Shown here in pieces: positions 49,413 to 57,915 of a stretch of 64,000 nucleotides of DNA. How positions within the stretch are numbered: the first letter of the stretch is position 1; each line of letters opens with the position of its first letter. The stretch is from Salinarimonas soli (GTDB lineage Bacteria; Pseudomonadota; Alphaproteobacteria; Rhizobiales; Beijerinckiaceae). The notes under the pieces are model-generated. The model was given only the letters and a program-made list of their open reading frames with translations, was not told where the DNA came from and made no database searches. Location: contig NZ_VUOA01000025.1 of NCBI RefSeq assembly GCF_008386575.1, positions 1 through 64,000 on the forward strand, read 5' to 3'. Position numbers and translations under genes: made by a program.

Positions 49413-49456
49413 GGGCCCAGCCCGTCCGGGCCGCCCGATCACGAGGAGAGACCGCC

Positions 49457-50338
49457 ATGCCCGAAGCCCTCACGCTCATGCTCGGCGACGTCTCGGTCAC
49501 CCGGGTGACCGAGCAGCGCGGGCCCGGCTACACCCCGCACGACCTCTATCCGGATTGGGATGCGGCCGTGCTCGCCGAGAACCGGGGGATGATGATCCCG
49601 GGCTGCTACGACGAGGCGGCGGGGCGCTTCATCGCGAGCATCCACACCTGGGTGATCCGGACGCGCCACCACACGATCCTCGTCGACAGCTGCTGCGGCA
49701 ACAACAAGCATCGCCCGCACATCCCCCGCTTCCACCAGCTCGACACCCCCTTCCTCAACCGCCTCGCCGCGGCCGGCGTCACGCCGGAATCGGTCGATTT
49801 CGTCCTGTGCACCCACCTTCACGCCGACCATTGCGGCTGGAACACGCGCCTCGTCGACGGGCGCTGGGTGCCCACCTTCCCGAACGCCCGCTACGTCTTC
49901 TCGAAGGCGGAGCACGACCACTGGTCGGGACCGGCCGGGCGCGAGGGCTTCAACGCCGGCGTCTTCGAGGACAGTGTGCTGCCCGTGATCGCCTCGGGCC
50001 AGTCGCACCTGATCGACGGCGAGGGGTCCGTGGGCGACGGCCTCACCTTCCACCCCACCCCCGGCCACAGCCCCGGCCATGTCGCGATCCGCCTGAGGGG
50101 CGCCGACCGCCAGGGCCTGTTCGCGGGCGACATCATGCACCAGCCGCTCCAGATCGTCCGCCCGGACTGGAACAGCAGCTTCTGCCTCGACCCCGAGGCC
50201 GCCCGGGCCTCGCGCCGCTGGCTTCTGGAGGAGGCCGCCGAGCGGGCAGCGACCGTGTTCACGGCCCATTTCGCCCAGTCCTCGGCCGGCGTCGTGAGCC
50301 GGCGGGGCGAGCGCTTCGACTGGCGCTTCGCCGAATGA
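49457..50338 (+). CDS. MBL-fold metallo-hydrolase
   Basis: The 293-residue protein has the dinuclear zinc signature THLHADHCGW (His120, His122, Asp124, His125), plus a later His in PTPGHSPGHVAI and Asp in FAGDIMHQP. It starts VSVTRVTEQRGPGYTPHD and lacks a signal peptide, so it acts in the cytosol. The pattern is that of general MBL hydrolases, lactonases and related enzymes rather than of antibiotic-degrading beta-lactamases. The ATG has AGGAGAGACCGCC upstream. It follows DUF417 by 44 bases and precedes an alpha/beta hydrolase by 11. Confidence 0.9.
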   Translation: MPEALTLMLGDVSVTRVTEQRGPGYTPHDLYPDWDAAVLAENRGMMIPGCYDEAAGRFIASIHTWVIRTRHHTILVDSCCGNNKHRPHIPRFHQLDTPFLNRLAAAGVTPESVDFVLCTHLHADHCGWNTRLVDGRWVPTFPNARYVFSKAEHDHWSGPAGREGFNAGVFEDSVLPVIASGQSHLIDGEGSVGDGLTFHPTPGHSPGHVAIRLRGADRQGLFAGDIMHQPLQIVRPDWNSSFCLDPEAARASRRWLLEEAAERAATVFTAHFAQSSAGVVSRRGERFDWRFAE

Positions 50339-50349
50339 GAGGTCCTTCC

Positions 50350-51354
50350 ATGCCGGATCCGCGCCATGCCTCCTTGAGGGGAGCGCCCTTCGCCGACGAC
50401 GCGATCGTGTCGGAGGATCACATGATCCCGAGCGACACGCCGGGGATCCGCCTGTTCGTGCGGGGCAAGCGGGCGGCGGGCCTCGCCACCTATGCCCCCG
50501 AGCGGACGATCCTCCTGGTGCACGGCTCCTCCTACCCGGCCGCCTCCGCCTTCGACCTCCCGCATGCGGGCCTGTCGTGGCTCGACCATCTCGCCCGCCA
50601 TGGCTACGACGCCTATTGCCTCGACGTGCGCGGCTACGGCCGCTCGACCCGGCCACCGGAGATGGACCATCCCGCGAGCCAGTCCTCCCCCGTCGTCCGC
50701 ACCGAGACCGCCATCCGCGACGTCGGCGCCGCCGTCGCCTTCATCCTCGCGCGGCGCGGGATCCCGCGGCTCAGCCTCCTGGGCTGGTCCTGGGGCACCA
50801 CCCTCATGGGGGCCTATGCGGCGGCGAACGGCGAGCGGGTCCACAAGCTCGTCCTGCTTGCCCCGCAATGGCTACGCACCACGCCGAGCGCGTCGGACCA
50901 GGGGGGAGCCTTGGGCGCCTATCGCCTCATCACCCGCGAGGCGGCGCGCGAGCGCTGGCTGCGGGGCGTCCCGGAGCCCCTGCGCGCCGCGACCCTGCCC
51001 GACGACTGGTTCGAGGCCTGGGCGGACGCCACCTTCGCGACCGACCCATGGGGCGCGGCTCAGGCCGTCCCCGTCGTCCGCGCCCCGAACGGCACGGTCC
51101 AGGACAGCCGGGAGTACTGGGCCGCCGGCCGGCCCTTCTACGATCCAGGCGACATCCGGGCTCCCGTGCTCGCCGTTCACGGCGAATGGGACGCCGAGTT
51201 CTCCACGGACATGGTCCAGGCCTATGTCCGCCGCCTCACGGGCGCGCCCTATTGGCGCTGGGTCGAGATCGGGGCCGGCACCCACACCTTCATCCTCGAG
51301 ACGGGCCGATGGCAGGCGCTCGACGCCGTCCAGGCCTTTCTCGACGAGGATTGA
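50350..51354 (+). CDS. Alpha/beta hydrolase
   Basis: The 334-residue protein has the alpha/beta hydrolase framework: oxyanion LLVHGSSYPAAS, the dimer-loop YCLDVRGYGRSTRP, nucleophile elbow LLGWSWGTTLMG, acid in AVHGEWDAEFS and catalytic His in GAGTHTFILE. The region between strands 6 and 7 is a helical cap (residues about 180-260). Substrate is unknown; neighbours suggest a role in the same stress or detoxification process as the MBL-fold gene, 11 bases upstream. A C-terminal LDAVQAFLDED helix is typical. Confidence 0.88.
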   Translation: MPDPRHASLRGAPFADDAIVSEDHMIPSDTPGIRLFVRGKRAAGLATYAPERTILLVHGSSYPAASAFDLPHAGLSWLDHLARHGYDAYCLDVRGYGRSTRPPEMDHPASQSSPVVRTETAIRDVGAAVAFILARRGIPRLSLLGWSWGTTLMGAYAAANGERVHKLVLLAPQWLRTTPSASDQGGALGAYRLITREAARERWLRGVPEPLRAATLPDDWFEAWADATFATDPWGAAQAVPVVRAPNGTVQDSREYWAAGRPFYDPGDIRAPVLAVHGEWDAEFSTDMVQAYVRRLTGAPYWRWVEIGAGTHTFILETGRWQALDAVQAFLDED

Positions 51355-51430
51355 ACGGGCGGGAGCCCTGTCGGGCGACGCCCCAAAACCGAATGCACGT
51401 CCGCACGCGATCCCACGAGTCGAGGACCCC

Positions 51431-52471
51431 ATGCTTCCCCAAGCCCCCGAAGGAGCCAACGCCGAGCGCCTGCGCCGGCTTCTGCGCAGGCTCGACCAGG
51501 AGCCCGGGCCCCTGCCGGGCGGGGCGGCGGGCAGGCTCCCCCTGCTCGACACGGTCCTGTCCGTCGGGATGGCGGAGCTCGACCTCGACGGGCGCATCGT
51601 CTGCGCCAACCACGCGTTCTGCCGCCTCGCCGGCCTGGCCCTTCGCGACCTCGTCGGCCGGCACTTCACGGAGCTGTCGCATCCCGAGCACGTCCTGAGC
51701 GACATCATCGATTTCGGAGCCCTGGTCCAGGGCGAGGCGGTGACGCTGCGCCAGGGCATGAGATGCCTGGCGGGGGCCGTGCCCGTGGAGGCGACGCTGT
51801 GCGCCGTGCTCGATGACCAGGGGCGTCCCGAGTCGGTGATCCGCTTCGTCCAGGAGCGGACGACGGGCCCGGGCGGCATGGGGGCCGACGGGACCGTGCT
51901 CGATCTCGCCCACCGCCTGAAGAACACGCTGTCGATCGTCCAGTCGCTCGCGGGCGAGGCCTTCGCGAGAGCCGGGGTGCCCCCGGCGGTCCAGTCCACG
52001 TTCTACGGGCGCCTCGCTGCGCTCGGCCGGGCGCACGAGGTGCACGAGGAGGCCCGGCGGGACGCCACGGTCCAATGCCTCGTCGAGCGCGAGCTGCGCC
52101 CCTTCCGGCGGGATGGGGGCTCGGTCAGTGTGGAGGGCCCCTCGATCCTGCTGCCGTCGCGCTCGGCCTTCCTGTTCAGCCTCGCCCTGCACGAGCTCGC
52201 GACGAACTCGGCGAAATACGGCGCCTTCGCCCGGCCCGGCGGGCATGTCCGGATCGTGGTCGACCGGGCGGGACCGGTGACGGAGTTTGTCTGGCGCGAG
52301 ACGGGCGCCCCGCCCGTCCGCCCTCCCGCCGTTCGCGGCTTCGGCACCCGGCTCGTCGAGCGCTGCCTCGCGGCGGGCCTGGGCGGCTCCGTCACCTGGG
52401 AGTTCGCGCCCCACGGGCTCACCTGCACCAACGCCGGAGCGCCCCGGCTCCCGTTGCGGGGGCATCCCTAA
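51431..52471 (+). CDS. HWE/HisKA_2-type sensor histidine kinase with PAS domain
   Basis: The 346-residue cytosolic kinase has an N-terminal PAS domain (LLDTVLSVGMAELDLDGRIV, HAFCRLAGLALRDLVGRHF). The HisKA_2-type phosphoacceptor is His161 in DLAHRLKNTLSIVQSLA. The HATPase has LALHELATNSAKYGA and ends in GFGTRLVERCLAAGLGG. This HWE/LHK group is typical of Alphaproteobacteria and includes kinases in general stress signalling. GAGGACCCC precedes the ATG. No response regulator is adjacent. It lies 76 bases after the hydrolase gene. Confidence 0.88.
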   Translation: MLPQAPEGANAERLRRLLRRLDQEPGPLPGGAAGRLPLLDTVLSVGMAELDLDGRIVCANHAFCRLAGLALRDLVGRHFTELSHPEHVLSDIIDFGALVQGEAVTLRQGMRCLAGAVPVEATLCAVLDDQGRPESVIRFVQERTTGPGGMGADGTVLDLAHRLKNTLSIVQSLAGEAFARAGVPPAVQSTFYGRLAALGRAHEVHEEARRDATVQCLVERELRPFRRDGGSVSVEGPSILLPSRSAFLFSLALHELATNSAKYGAFARPGGHVRIVVDRAGPVTEFVWRETGAPPVRPPAVRGFGTRLVERCLAAGLGGSVTWEFAPHGLTCTNAGAPRLPLRGHP

Positions 52472-52552
52472 AGGGCGCCGGCCTCGAGGGGGCGCGTCAC
52501 GGGCGGGCGCCTGGCCTATGATGCGGGCGGTGCCCCCATCCGGAGCGGATGC

Positions 52553-52891
52553 GTGATCTTCGAGCGATACGGCGGCTGGGTCCTGCTCCATCTCCTGTCC
52601 GAGTGGGTGATCCGGATCGGGCTTGCCGTCAGGATCCCCGCGCGGCGCTCGCCCGAGGCGACGCGGACCTGGCTCCTGCTCGCGCTCCTCCTGCCGTGGC
52701 CCGCCCTGATCCTCGATGCCCTGATCGGCCGCCCGACCTATCCGGGCTGGCGGCGCGAGCGCTATGCGGGCCTGTCGGCCTGGACGACCCTTCAGGCCCG
52801 GCACGTCGCGACGACGGCTGTTCTGAGCCGGCCCCCGCGCGCCTCTCAACCCTCGGGATGGGCTCCTACCTTGCCGCGAAAGACCCGGTAG
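52553..52891 (+). pseudogene. N-terminal remnant of cardiolipin synthase (PLDc_N)
   Basis: The GTG-started 112-codon frame begins with two membrane helices (WVLLHLLSEWVIRIGLAV and TWLLLALLLPWPALILDALI), joined by RIPARRSPEATR and followed by GRPTYPGWRRERYAGL. This is the N-terminal membrane unit of ClsA-type cardiolipin synthases. The two phospholipase D-like catalytic HKD halves are missing; after residue 75 the frame runs into the 3' end of convergent cydB, overlapping it by 46 bases. It therefore looks like a truncation by deletion. A free-standing PLDc_N protein is the less likely alternative. Confidence 0.6.
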
Positions 52892-53838
52892 GCATAGGCC
52901 TGGTAGGTGACCACGACGGGCAGGACGAGCACTAGGCCGACCCCGATGAAGGCGAGGGTCTGGGGATCCGCCGCGCCGTCCCAGACCGTCACGGAGCGGG
53001 GCACGACGAAGGGCCACAGGCTCACGATCAGGCCGAGGAAGCCCAGGAGGAAGAGCCCGATCCCGAGAAGGAAGGGGCGGGTCTCGTCCGGCCCGGGCAC
53101 GGCCCGCCAGACGGCGACGACGACCGCGGCCGTCACGAGCGGCACGGGGGCCAGGAGGGCGACGTTCGGCCAGGCGAACCAGCGGTCGCGCACCTCGGGG
53201 ATTGTGGCGGTCCAGGCGCTCACCAGGGCCATCATCACGGCCACCACCACGATCGCGCCCCGGGCCGCCCCCCGGGCGAAGGCCTGGGTCGGGCCGTCCG
53301 TGCGCCAGATGATCCAGCCGGCGCCGAGCAGCGCATAGCCCCCGAGGAGGCCAAGGCCGCACAGCGCGCCCAGCGGCGTGAACGACCCGAAGGTCCCGCC
53401 CGCGAACATCCCGTCCGCGACCGGCACGCCGCCGATGAAGCCGCCGAGCACGAAGCCCTGGCCCAGCACGGCGAGGACCGACCCGCCGGAAAAGGCCCAG
53501 TCCCACAGGACCTGCAACCGCGTCGCGTGGCCCCGGAAGCCGAAGGCCACGCCCCGGGCGACGAGCCCGAACAGCATCATCATGACCGGCAGGTAGAAGG
53601 CCGGCAGCAGGATGTAGTACGCGGCCGGGAAGGCGGCGAAGAGCAGCGTGCCGCCCATGACGAGCCAGGTCTCGTTGCCGTCCCAGACGGGTTCGACGCT
53701 CTCCATCATGAGGTCCCGGTCCCGGTCGCGCGGGGCGGCGAGGAACAGGATGCCGATGCCGAGATCGAAGCCGTCCAGCAGCACGTAGAAGACGATCACG
53801 AGGGCCGCCAGCGCGGCGAAGGCGAGGGGCAGGTCCAT
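52846..53838 (-). CDS. cydB: Cytochrome bd ubiquinol oxidase subunit II
   Basis: CydB is the smaller core subunit of the bd oxidase, a quinol oxidase with high oxygen affinity that resists many inhibitors. The 330-residue protein has about eight membrane helices and family motifs: VLLDGFDLGIG near residue 20, PVWDGNETWLVMGGTLLFAAFP and, near the end, VVTYQAYAYRVFRGKV. It begins three bases after the cydA stop with GGGGAG overlapping that gene's end. The 3' end overlaps the cardiolipin synthase remnant. No cydX or cydDC is seen next to it. Confidence 0.95.
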   Translation of the reverse strand: MDLPLAFAALAALVIVFYVLLDGFDLGIGILFLAAPRDRDRDLMMESVEPVWDGNETWLVMGGTLLFAAFPAAYYILLPAFYLPVMMMLFGLVARGVAFGFRGHATRLQVLWDWAFSGGSVLAVLGQGFVLGGFIGGVPVADGMFAGGTFGSFTPLGALCGLGLLGGYALLGAGWIIWRTDGPTQAFARGAARGAIVVVAVMMALVSAWTATIPEVRDRWFAWPNVALLAPVPLVTAAVVVAVWRAVPGPDETRPFLLGIGLFLLGFLGLIVSLWPFVVPRSVTVWDGAADPQTLAFIGVGLVLVLPVVVTYQAYAYRVFRGKVGAHPEG

Positions 53839-53841
53839 GGC

Positions 53842-55248
53842 TCACTCCCCGGGGATCGCGTCGTGGCGAAGGCCGCCCATCCTTGGGCGGGCGGCGAGGA
53901 CGGGCGCGGCGGCGTCCGGGCTCAAGGGCACGTCGCCCTCCTCGATCGCCGGCCCGGCCCAGACCAGGCGCGCCAGGAACCAGACGAAGGCGGCGAACAG
54001 GACGCCGTAGACGGCGACGAACATCGCGAAGGAGGCCGTCACGGCCCCCACCTGGAGCGGCGAGGCGGCGTCGGCGGTGCGCAGGAGGCCATAGACCACG
54101 TAGGGCTGGCGCCCCGTCTCCGTGGTGATCCAGCCCGCCAGGACCGCGACGAAGCCCAAGGGCGCGACCGCCATCGAGAGCGCCAGGAACCACCGCGTCC
54201 CGGTCAGGCGCCCGCGCCAGCGCAGCACGGCGCCGATCACCGCCGTCAGGGCGAGGAGGAGGCCGATGCCCACCATGATGCGGAACGCGAAGAACACGAT
54301 CGGCACCACGGGCCACTGGTCGCGCGGGAACTCCTTGAGGCCGCGCACGACCCCGTCCCAGCTGTGGGTGAGGTAGAGGCTCGCGACGTGGGGCACCTCG
54401 ACGGCGTAGAGGTTGCGGGCCTGGGTCATGTCGGGCCAGGCGAAGATCGTCATGGGGGCGCCGGCCCGGGTCTCCCAGGCGCCCTCCATGGCGGCGAGCT
54501 TGGCGGGTTGGTGGACGAAGGTGTTGCGCCCGTGCAGGTCGCCCAGCACGATCTGGGCAGGGGTCAGGACGAGCGCCGCCCACATCGCGATGGAGAAGGC
54601 CATGCGGGCCGTCTCGCCGTGCATGCCGCGCCACAGATGGACCGCCGAGATGCCGGCGACCATGAACGACGTCGTGACGAGGCTCGCGCACACCATGTGG
54701 GCCAGCCGGTAGGGAAAGGAGGGCGTGAACACCGCCGCCCACCAATCGACCACGTGGAAGATGCCGTTCGCGTCGGCTACGGCGCCCCCGGGCGTCTGCA
54801 TCCAGGAATTGGCGGCGATGATCCAGGTGGTGCTGAGCAGGGTGCCGAGCGCGACCATGCAGCAGGCGAAGGCGTAGGCGCCGCGCCCGACGCGCTTCTC
54901 GCCGACGAGCACGATCCCGATGAAGCCCGCCTCGAGGAAGAAGGCCGTGAGCGCCTCGTACATCAGGAAGGGCCCGATCACGTTGCTCACGGACCGCGAG
55001 AAGCCCGCCCAGTTGGCCCCGATCTGGTAGCTCAGCACGATCCCCGAGATCACGCCGAGGCCGAAGGCGAGCGCGAAGATGCGGGACCAGAACCGCAGCA
55101 GGTCCCGATAGACGGTGCGTCCGGTGCGCCACCAGGCGAGGCTGAGGCCCGCCAGGAACACGGCAAGCCCGATCGTGAAGGTCGGCCACAGGATATGGAA
55201 CGCGATGGTGAACGCGAACTGCATCCGGGCGACGTCGACGGCGTCCAT
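53842..55248 (-). CDS. cydA: Cytochrome bd ubiquinol oxidase subunit I
   Basis: CydA binds the three hemes and oxidises quinol. The 468-residue protein has the family start FAFTIAFHILWPTFTIG with heme b595 ligand His18, and FGLGVISGIVLSYQIGANWAGF and FLEAGFIGIVLVGE in helices 2 and 3. It is shorter than E. coli CydA because the Q-loop is short, which places it in the cyanide-insensitive (CioA-like) class. GGAGATCCCAGC precedes the ATG. It heads the cydAB pair; the 294-base upstream gap to the secreted protein gene must hold its promoter. Confidence 0.95.
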   Translation of the reverse strand: MDAVDVARMQFAFTIAFHILWPTFTIGLAVFLAGLSLAWWRTGRTVYRDLLRFWSRIFALAFGLGVISGIVLSYQIGANWAGFSRSVSNVIGPFLMYEALTAFFLEAGFIGIVLVGEKRVGRGAYAFACCMVALGTLLSTTWIIAANSWMQTPGGAVADANGIFHVVDWWAAVFTPSFPYRLAHMVCASLVTTSFMVAGISAVHLWRGMHGETARMAFSIAMWAALVLTPAQIVLGDLHGRNTFVHQPAKLAAMEGAWETRAGAPMTIFAWPDMTQARNLYAVEVPHVASLYLTHSWDGVVRGLKEFPRDQWPVVPIVFFAFRIMVGIGLLLALTAVIGAVLRWRGRLTGTRWFLALSMAVAPLGFVAVLAGWITTETGRQPYVVYGLLRTADAASPLQVGAVTASFAMFVAVYGVLFAAFVWFLARLVWAGPAIEEGDVPLSPDAAAPVLAARPRMGGLRHDAIPGE

Positions 55249-55542
55249 GCTGGGATCTCCTGCGCGTTCGCGCGACGCCGCCCGGGGCCGAAGGGGCGTG
55301 GCGCGGCGCGCCTGTGATCCGGGCGGTTCGCCCCCGGCACGGGCGGCTCCCGCCCATGAGAGCCGTCAACCCTAGCCGCCTGCCGCGGCAGGTCTTTCGC
55401 CCCCGGCCCCCTTTGCCGGATTCGCACGTCCGGCCCCCTCGCCGCCCGCCTGGCCGCGATCGTTCGCGAAAGACGGGCGGGCCGCGAGCGCCCCTGATCG
55501 GCGGGCGTCAACCCCGGCGCCGCGAGCCCACGAGGTCCGCCC

Positions 55543-56055
55543 ATGCTCCGATCATCCGCCCGGCGTCCCGCGCACCGGCTGGCCCTCGCGGCCCTGGCCG
55601 GATCCCTCGCCTTTGCGCCCGCGGCCTATGCCGATGGTCTCGATTGCGGGCCGGCGATCCCTGCGTCGTCGCCCGCCCCGGACCTCGGGCCGGCGGTGGC
55701 CGGGGGCGAGGATCCGGCGCGCCTCGCCGATGCGGCAGCGCGGCTTCGGGCCGGGGGCCTGGACGATCTCGAGGTGATCGACGGGCTGGTCGGCGCCTAT
55801 TGCCGCTCGGTGTCCAGCCTTCCGGGGCTGACCCGCCACGAGCGGGTCGCGCGGGTGCGCGCCTTCGCGGCCCGGGCGACCGAGGCGGTCTATGGTTCGG
55901 ACGACGAGGCGGCGATCCTCGTCGACCTGCCGCTGGCGCCAAAGACCCTCGCCGGCGTCGACGACGCGGCCCGCAAGGAGGGTCTCTCCCGGGTCGCCTG
56001 GATTCGCCGGACCCTCGCCCGCGCCCTCCCCTCCGGCCCGTCGCCGAGCCGGTGA
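55543..56055 (+). CDS. Secreted protein of unknown function
   Basis: The 170-residue product has a clear signal peptide (LALAALAGSLAFAPAAYADG) and a mature helical domain (DDLEVIDGLVGAYCRSVSSLPGLTRHERVARVRAFAARATEAVY read in parts). There are two Cys residues, in LDCGPAIP and GAYCRSV, that could form a disulfide. The final segment LPLAPKTLAGVDDAARKEGLSRVAWIRRTL, in parts, resembles a ribbon-helix-helix dimer unit, but with the signal peptide it must lie outside the cytosol, so that likeness is probably chance. GAGGTCCGCCC precedes the ATG. It is divergent from cydA. Confidence 0.7.
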   Translation: MLRSSARRPAHRLALAALAGSLAFAPAAYADGLDCGPAIPASSPAPDLGPAVAGGEDPARLADAAARLRAGGLDDLEVIDGLVGAYCRSVSSLPGLTRHERVARVRAFAARATEAVYGSDDEAAILVDLPLAPKTLAGVDDAARKEGLSRVAWIRRTLARALPSGPSPSR

Positions 56056-56229
56056 GCCACGACGGTGCTGCACCGAAACCGACAAGCGGAGCACGGGCTC
56101 GAAATCATCGGCGCCGTGCCGACGCCAGGATGGGCGCGGACCGCGCAGCCGGGGCCAGCCCCGCCCGGCTCGAGATCGCGCGCGCCTTCACCCCGCCCCG
56201 AAGCCTGAACCCCTGCAAGGAGCCCTCCC

Positions 56230-56763
56230 ATGACATCGATGCCCAGCCTTCTCCACCGCCAGGCCAGCGCGCTGCGCGGCCCGAGCGACCTGCCGCAATC
56301 GGCGGTGCACGACATCGCGGGGGCGCTGAACGCGATCCTCGCCGACACGTTCGCGCTCTATCTCAAGACGCGGAACTTCCACTGGCACGTCAGCGGCCCG
56401 CATTTCCGCGACTATCACCTGCTCCTCGACGAGCAGGCGGCGCAGCTCCTCCCGATCATCGACGTGCTCGCCGAGCGGGTGCGCAAGCTCGGCGAGACGA
56501 CGATCCGCTCGGTCGGCCACGTCGCGCGCCTGGCGCGGATCCCCGACAACGATGCGGTCTTTGTCGAGCCCAGCGACATGCTGGCCGAGCTGCGCGACGA
56601 CACGCTCGCCTACACGGCGCGCCTGCGCGAGGCGCACGATCTGTGCGACAGCCACCGCGACGTGGCGACCGCGAGCGTGCTCGAACCGCTCATCGACGAG
56701 GCCGAGCGGCGGGTCTGGTTCCTGTTCGAGGCCGGACGTCGCGCCGATTCCAGCGGCCACTGA
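56230..56763 (+). CDS. dps: Dps-family DNA-binding ferritin
   Basis: Dps dodecamers bind DNA and store iron by using hydrogen peroxide, protecting DNA in starvation and oxidative stress. The 177-residue protein has the interface ferroxidase residues His51 and His63 (NFHWHVSGPHFRDYH) and Asp78 and Glu82 (IIDVLAERV), placed at the same numbers as in E. coli Dps. The N-terminal 20 residues contain Arg and are probably the flexible DNA-binding tail. The ATG at 56230 has AAGGAGCCC upstream. It is followed by a convergent DUF1275 gene after 114 bases. Confidence 0.94.
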   Translation: MTSMPSLLHRQASALRGPSDLPQSAVHDIAGALNAILADTFALYLKTRNFHWHVSGPHFRDYHLLLDEQAAQLLPIIDVLAERVRKLGETTIRSVGHVARLARIPDNDAVFVEPSDMLAELRDDTLAYTARLREAHDLCDSHRDVATASVLEPLIDEAERRVWFLFEAGRRADSSGH

Positions 56764-56877
56764 GCTGCCGGCCTGGAGATGACGCCGGTGCTCCGCAGGG
56801 GCGCCGGCATCGTCGCTGTCCGGCGGGTCGGTTCGCCTGTGGGCCCAGCCGGACGAGCGGGGCGTAAAGCCGGCCCT

Positions 56878-57603
56878 TCACCGCCCCGCGATGGGGCGCC
56901 GTCGCGAAGCGACGGAGAGCCATGCCGCGGCGAGCGCCGCCACCACGGCCGGGCAGGCGAGGTCGATCGCGCCCGGCGGTCCGTGCAGCACCGCCAGGGT
57001 GCCCGCGCCCGCGCCCGACAGGACCGCGAGCCACAAGGCCAGATAGGGCGCGGCGGCGCGGATCGAGGATATTCCCCGAAGCGCGTCCACGAAGGCCCGG
57101 GCCGCCTGGATCAGGGTGCCCGTGATCGCGACGAGGCTCACGGGGACGCCGCCGACCTGACGCGCGACGGCGTTCTGAAGCCCCATCGCCGCGGCGAGGA
57201 CGAGGAGCGTCGCGATGGGCGCTGCGTTCGCCCCCGCGCTCGCGGCCGCGACGGCGAGCAGCACCGCCTCGATCGCGATGAAGGCGGGCTCGCCGCGGGG
57301 GCCGAGAGCGCCCCGCAGGAGCTCGCCCCCAACGATGCCGGCCAGGAACGCGCCGATCAGCCCCGCGAGCGCTGCCGCGTGCCCCATGTCCAGGGTGACC
57401 GTCGCGACGGCGAGCAGGGTGCTGTTGCCGCTCATGAACGACGGGTACCCCGCATGGGCGCGCAACATGCCGACCGCGTCGACCCAGCCCGTGAGGGCTC
57501 CGAGCGTCAGGGTCAGGGCGAACCCGCCCGGCGGATCGCGGGCGATGCGGCTCGCCGCGTCGGCGGCCCGCGCCTGACCGCTCCCCGACCCGCCGGCTGT
57601 CAT
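56878..57603 (-). CDS. DUF1275 family membrane protein (YoaK-like)
   Basis: The 241-residue protein has six membrane helices and the DUF1275 motifs: LTLGALTGWVDAVGMLRAHAG read in parts, then FMSGNSTLLAVATVT, AMGLQNAVARQVGGVPV and TGTLIQAARAF. Function of the family is unknown; a transport or ion-linked role is guessed. It is divergent from the oxalate decarboxylase gene across a 312-base gap in which nothing other than GC-rich sequence was seen. Confidence 0.87.
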   Translation of the reverse strand: MTAGGSGSGQARAADAASRIARDPPGGFALTLTLGALTGWVDAVGMLRAHAGYPSFMSGNSTLLAVATVTLDMGHAAALAGLIGAFLAGIVGGELLRGALGPRGEPAFIAIEAVLLAVAAASAGANAAPIATLLVLAAAMGLQNAVARQVGGVPVSLVAITGTLIQAARAFVDALRGISSIRAAAPYLALWLAVLSGAGAGTLAVLHGPPGAIDLACPAVVAALAAAWLSVASRRRPIAGR

Positions 57604-57915
57604 GGAGTGGACCCGGCATCGTGGCGGCCCGTTACGGCCAAGAGGGGCGCCAGGCCCGGAACCTTCATCCGCGTCACCTCGGGTTCGAGGCGCCGGGCGA
57701 GCGCCATCCGGGCGGGAGCGCCCGCCCGCATCATCGGACCTCTGGTGCCGGCGCTCTTTTCAGCGCGCACGGGCATCGCGCGCGGGTCCCGTCGACGGCC
57801 TGGGATCCGTGTGCGCCGCCGCCCGGGTCGGGCGATCGCGAAGTCCGCGGCGGTCTTCGAAAGATGCCGGACGGCGGAGCGCTCATCGTCGACCGATCCA
57901 TCAGGGAGATCGACG

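Noticed and set aside
51290-55369. Minus-strand frame of about 1,360 codons overlapping cydAB and the HWE kinase
   Set aside because: It is out of frame with cydA and cydB, which are clear, and lacks any motif.
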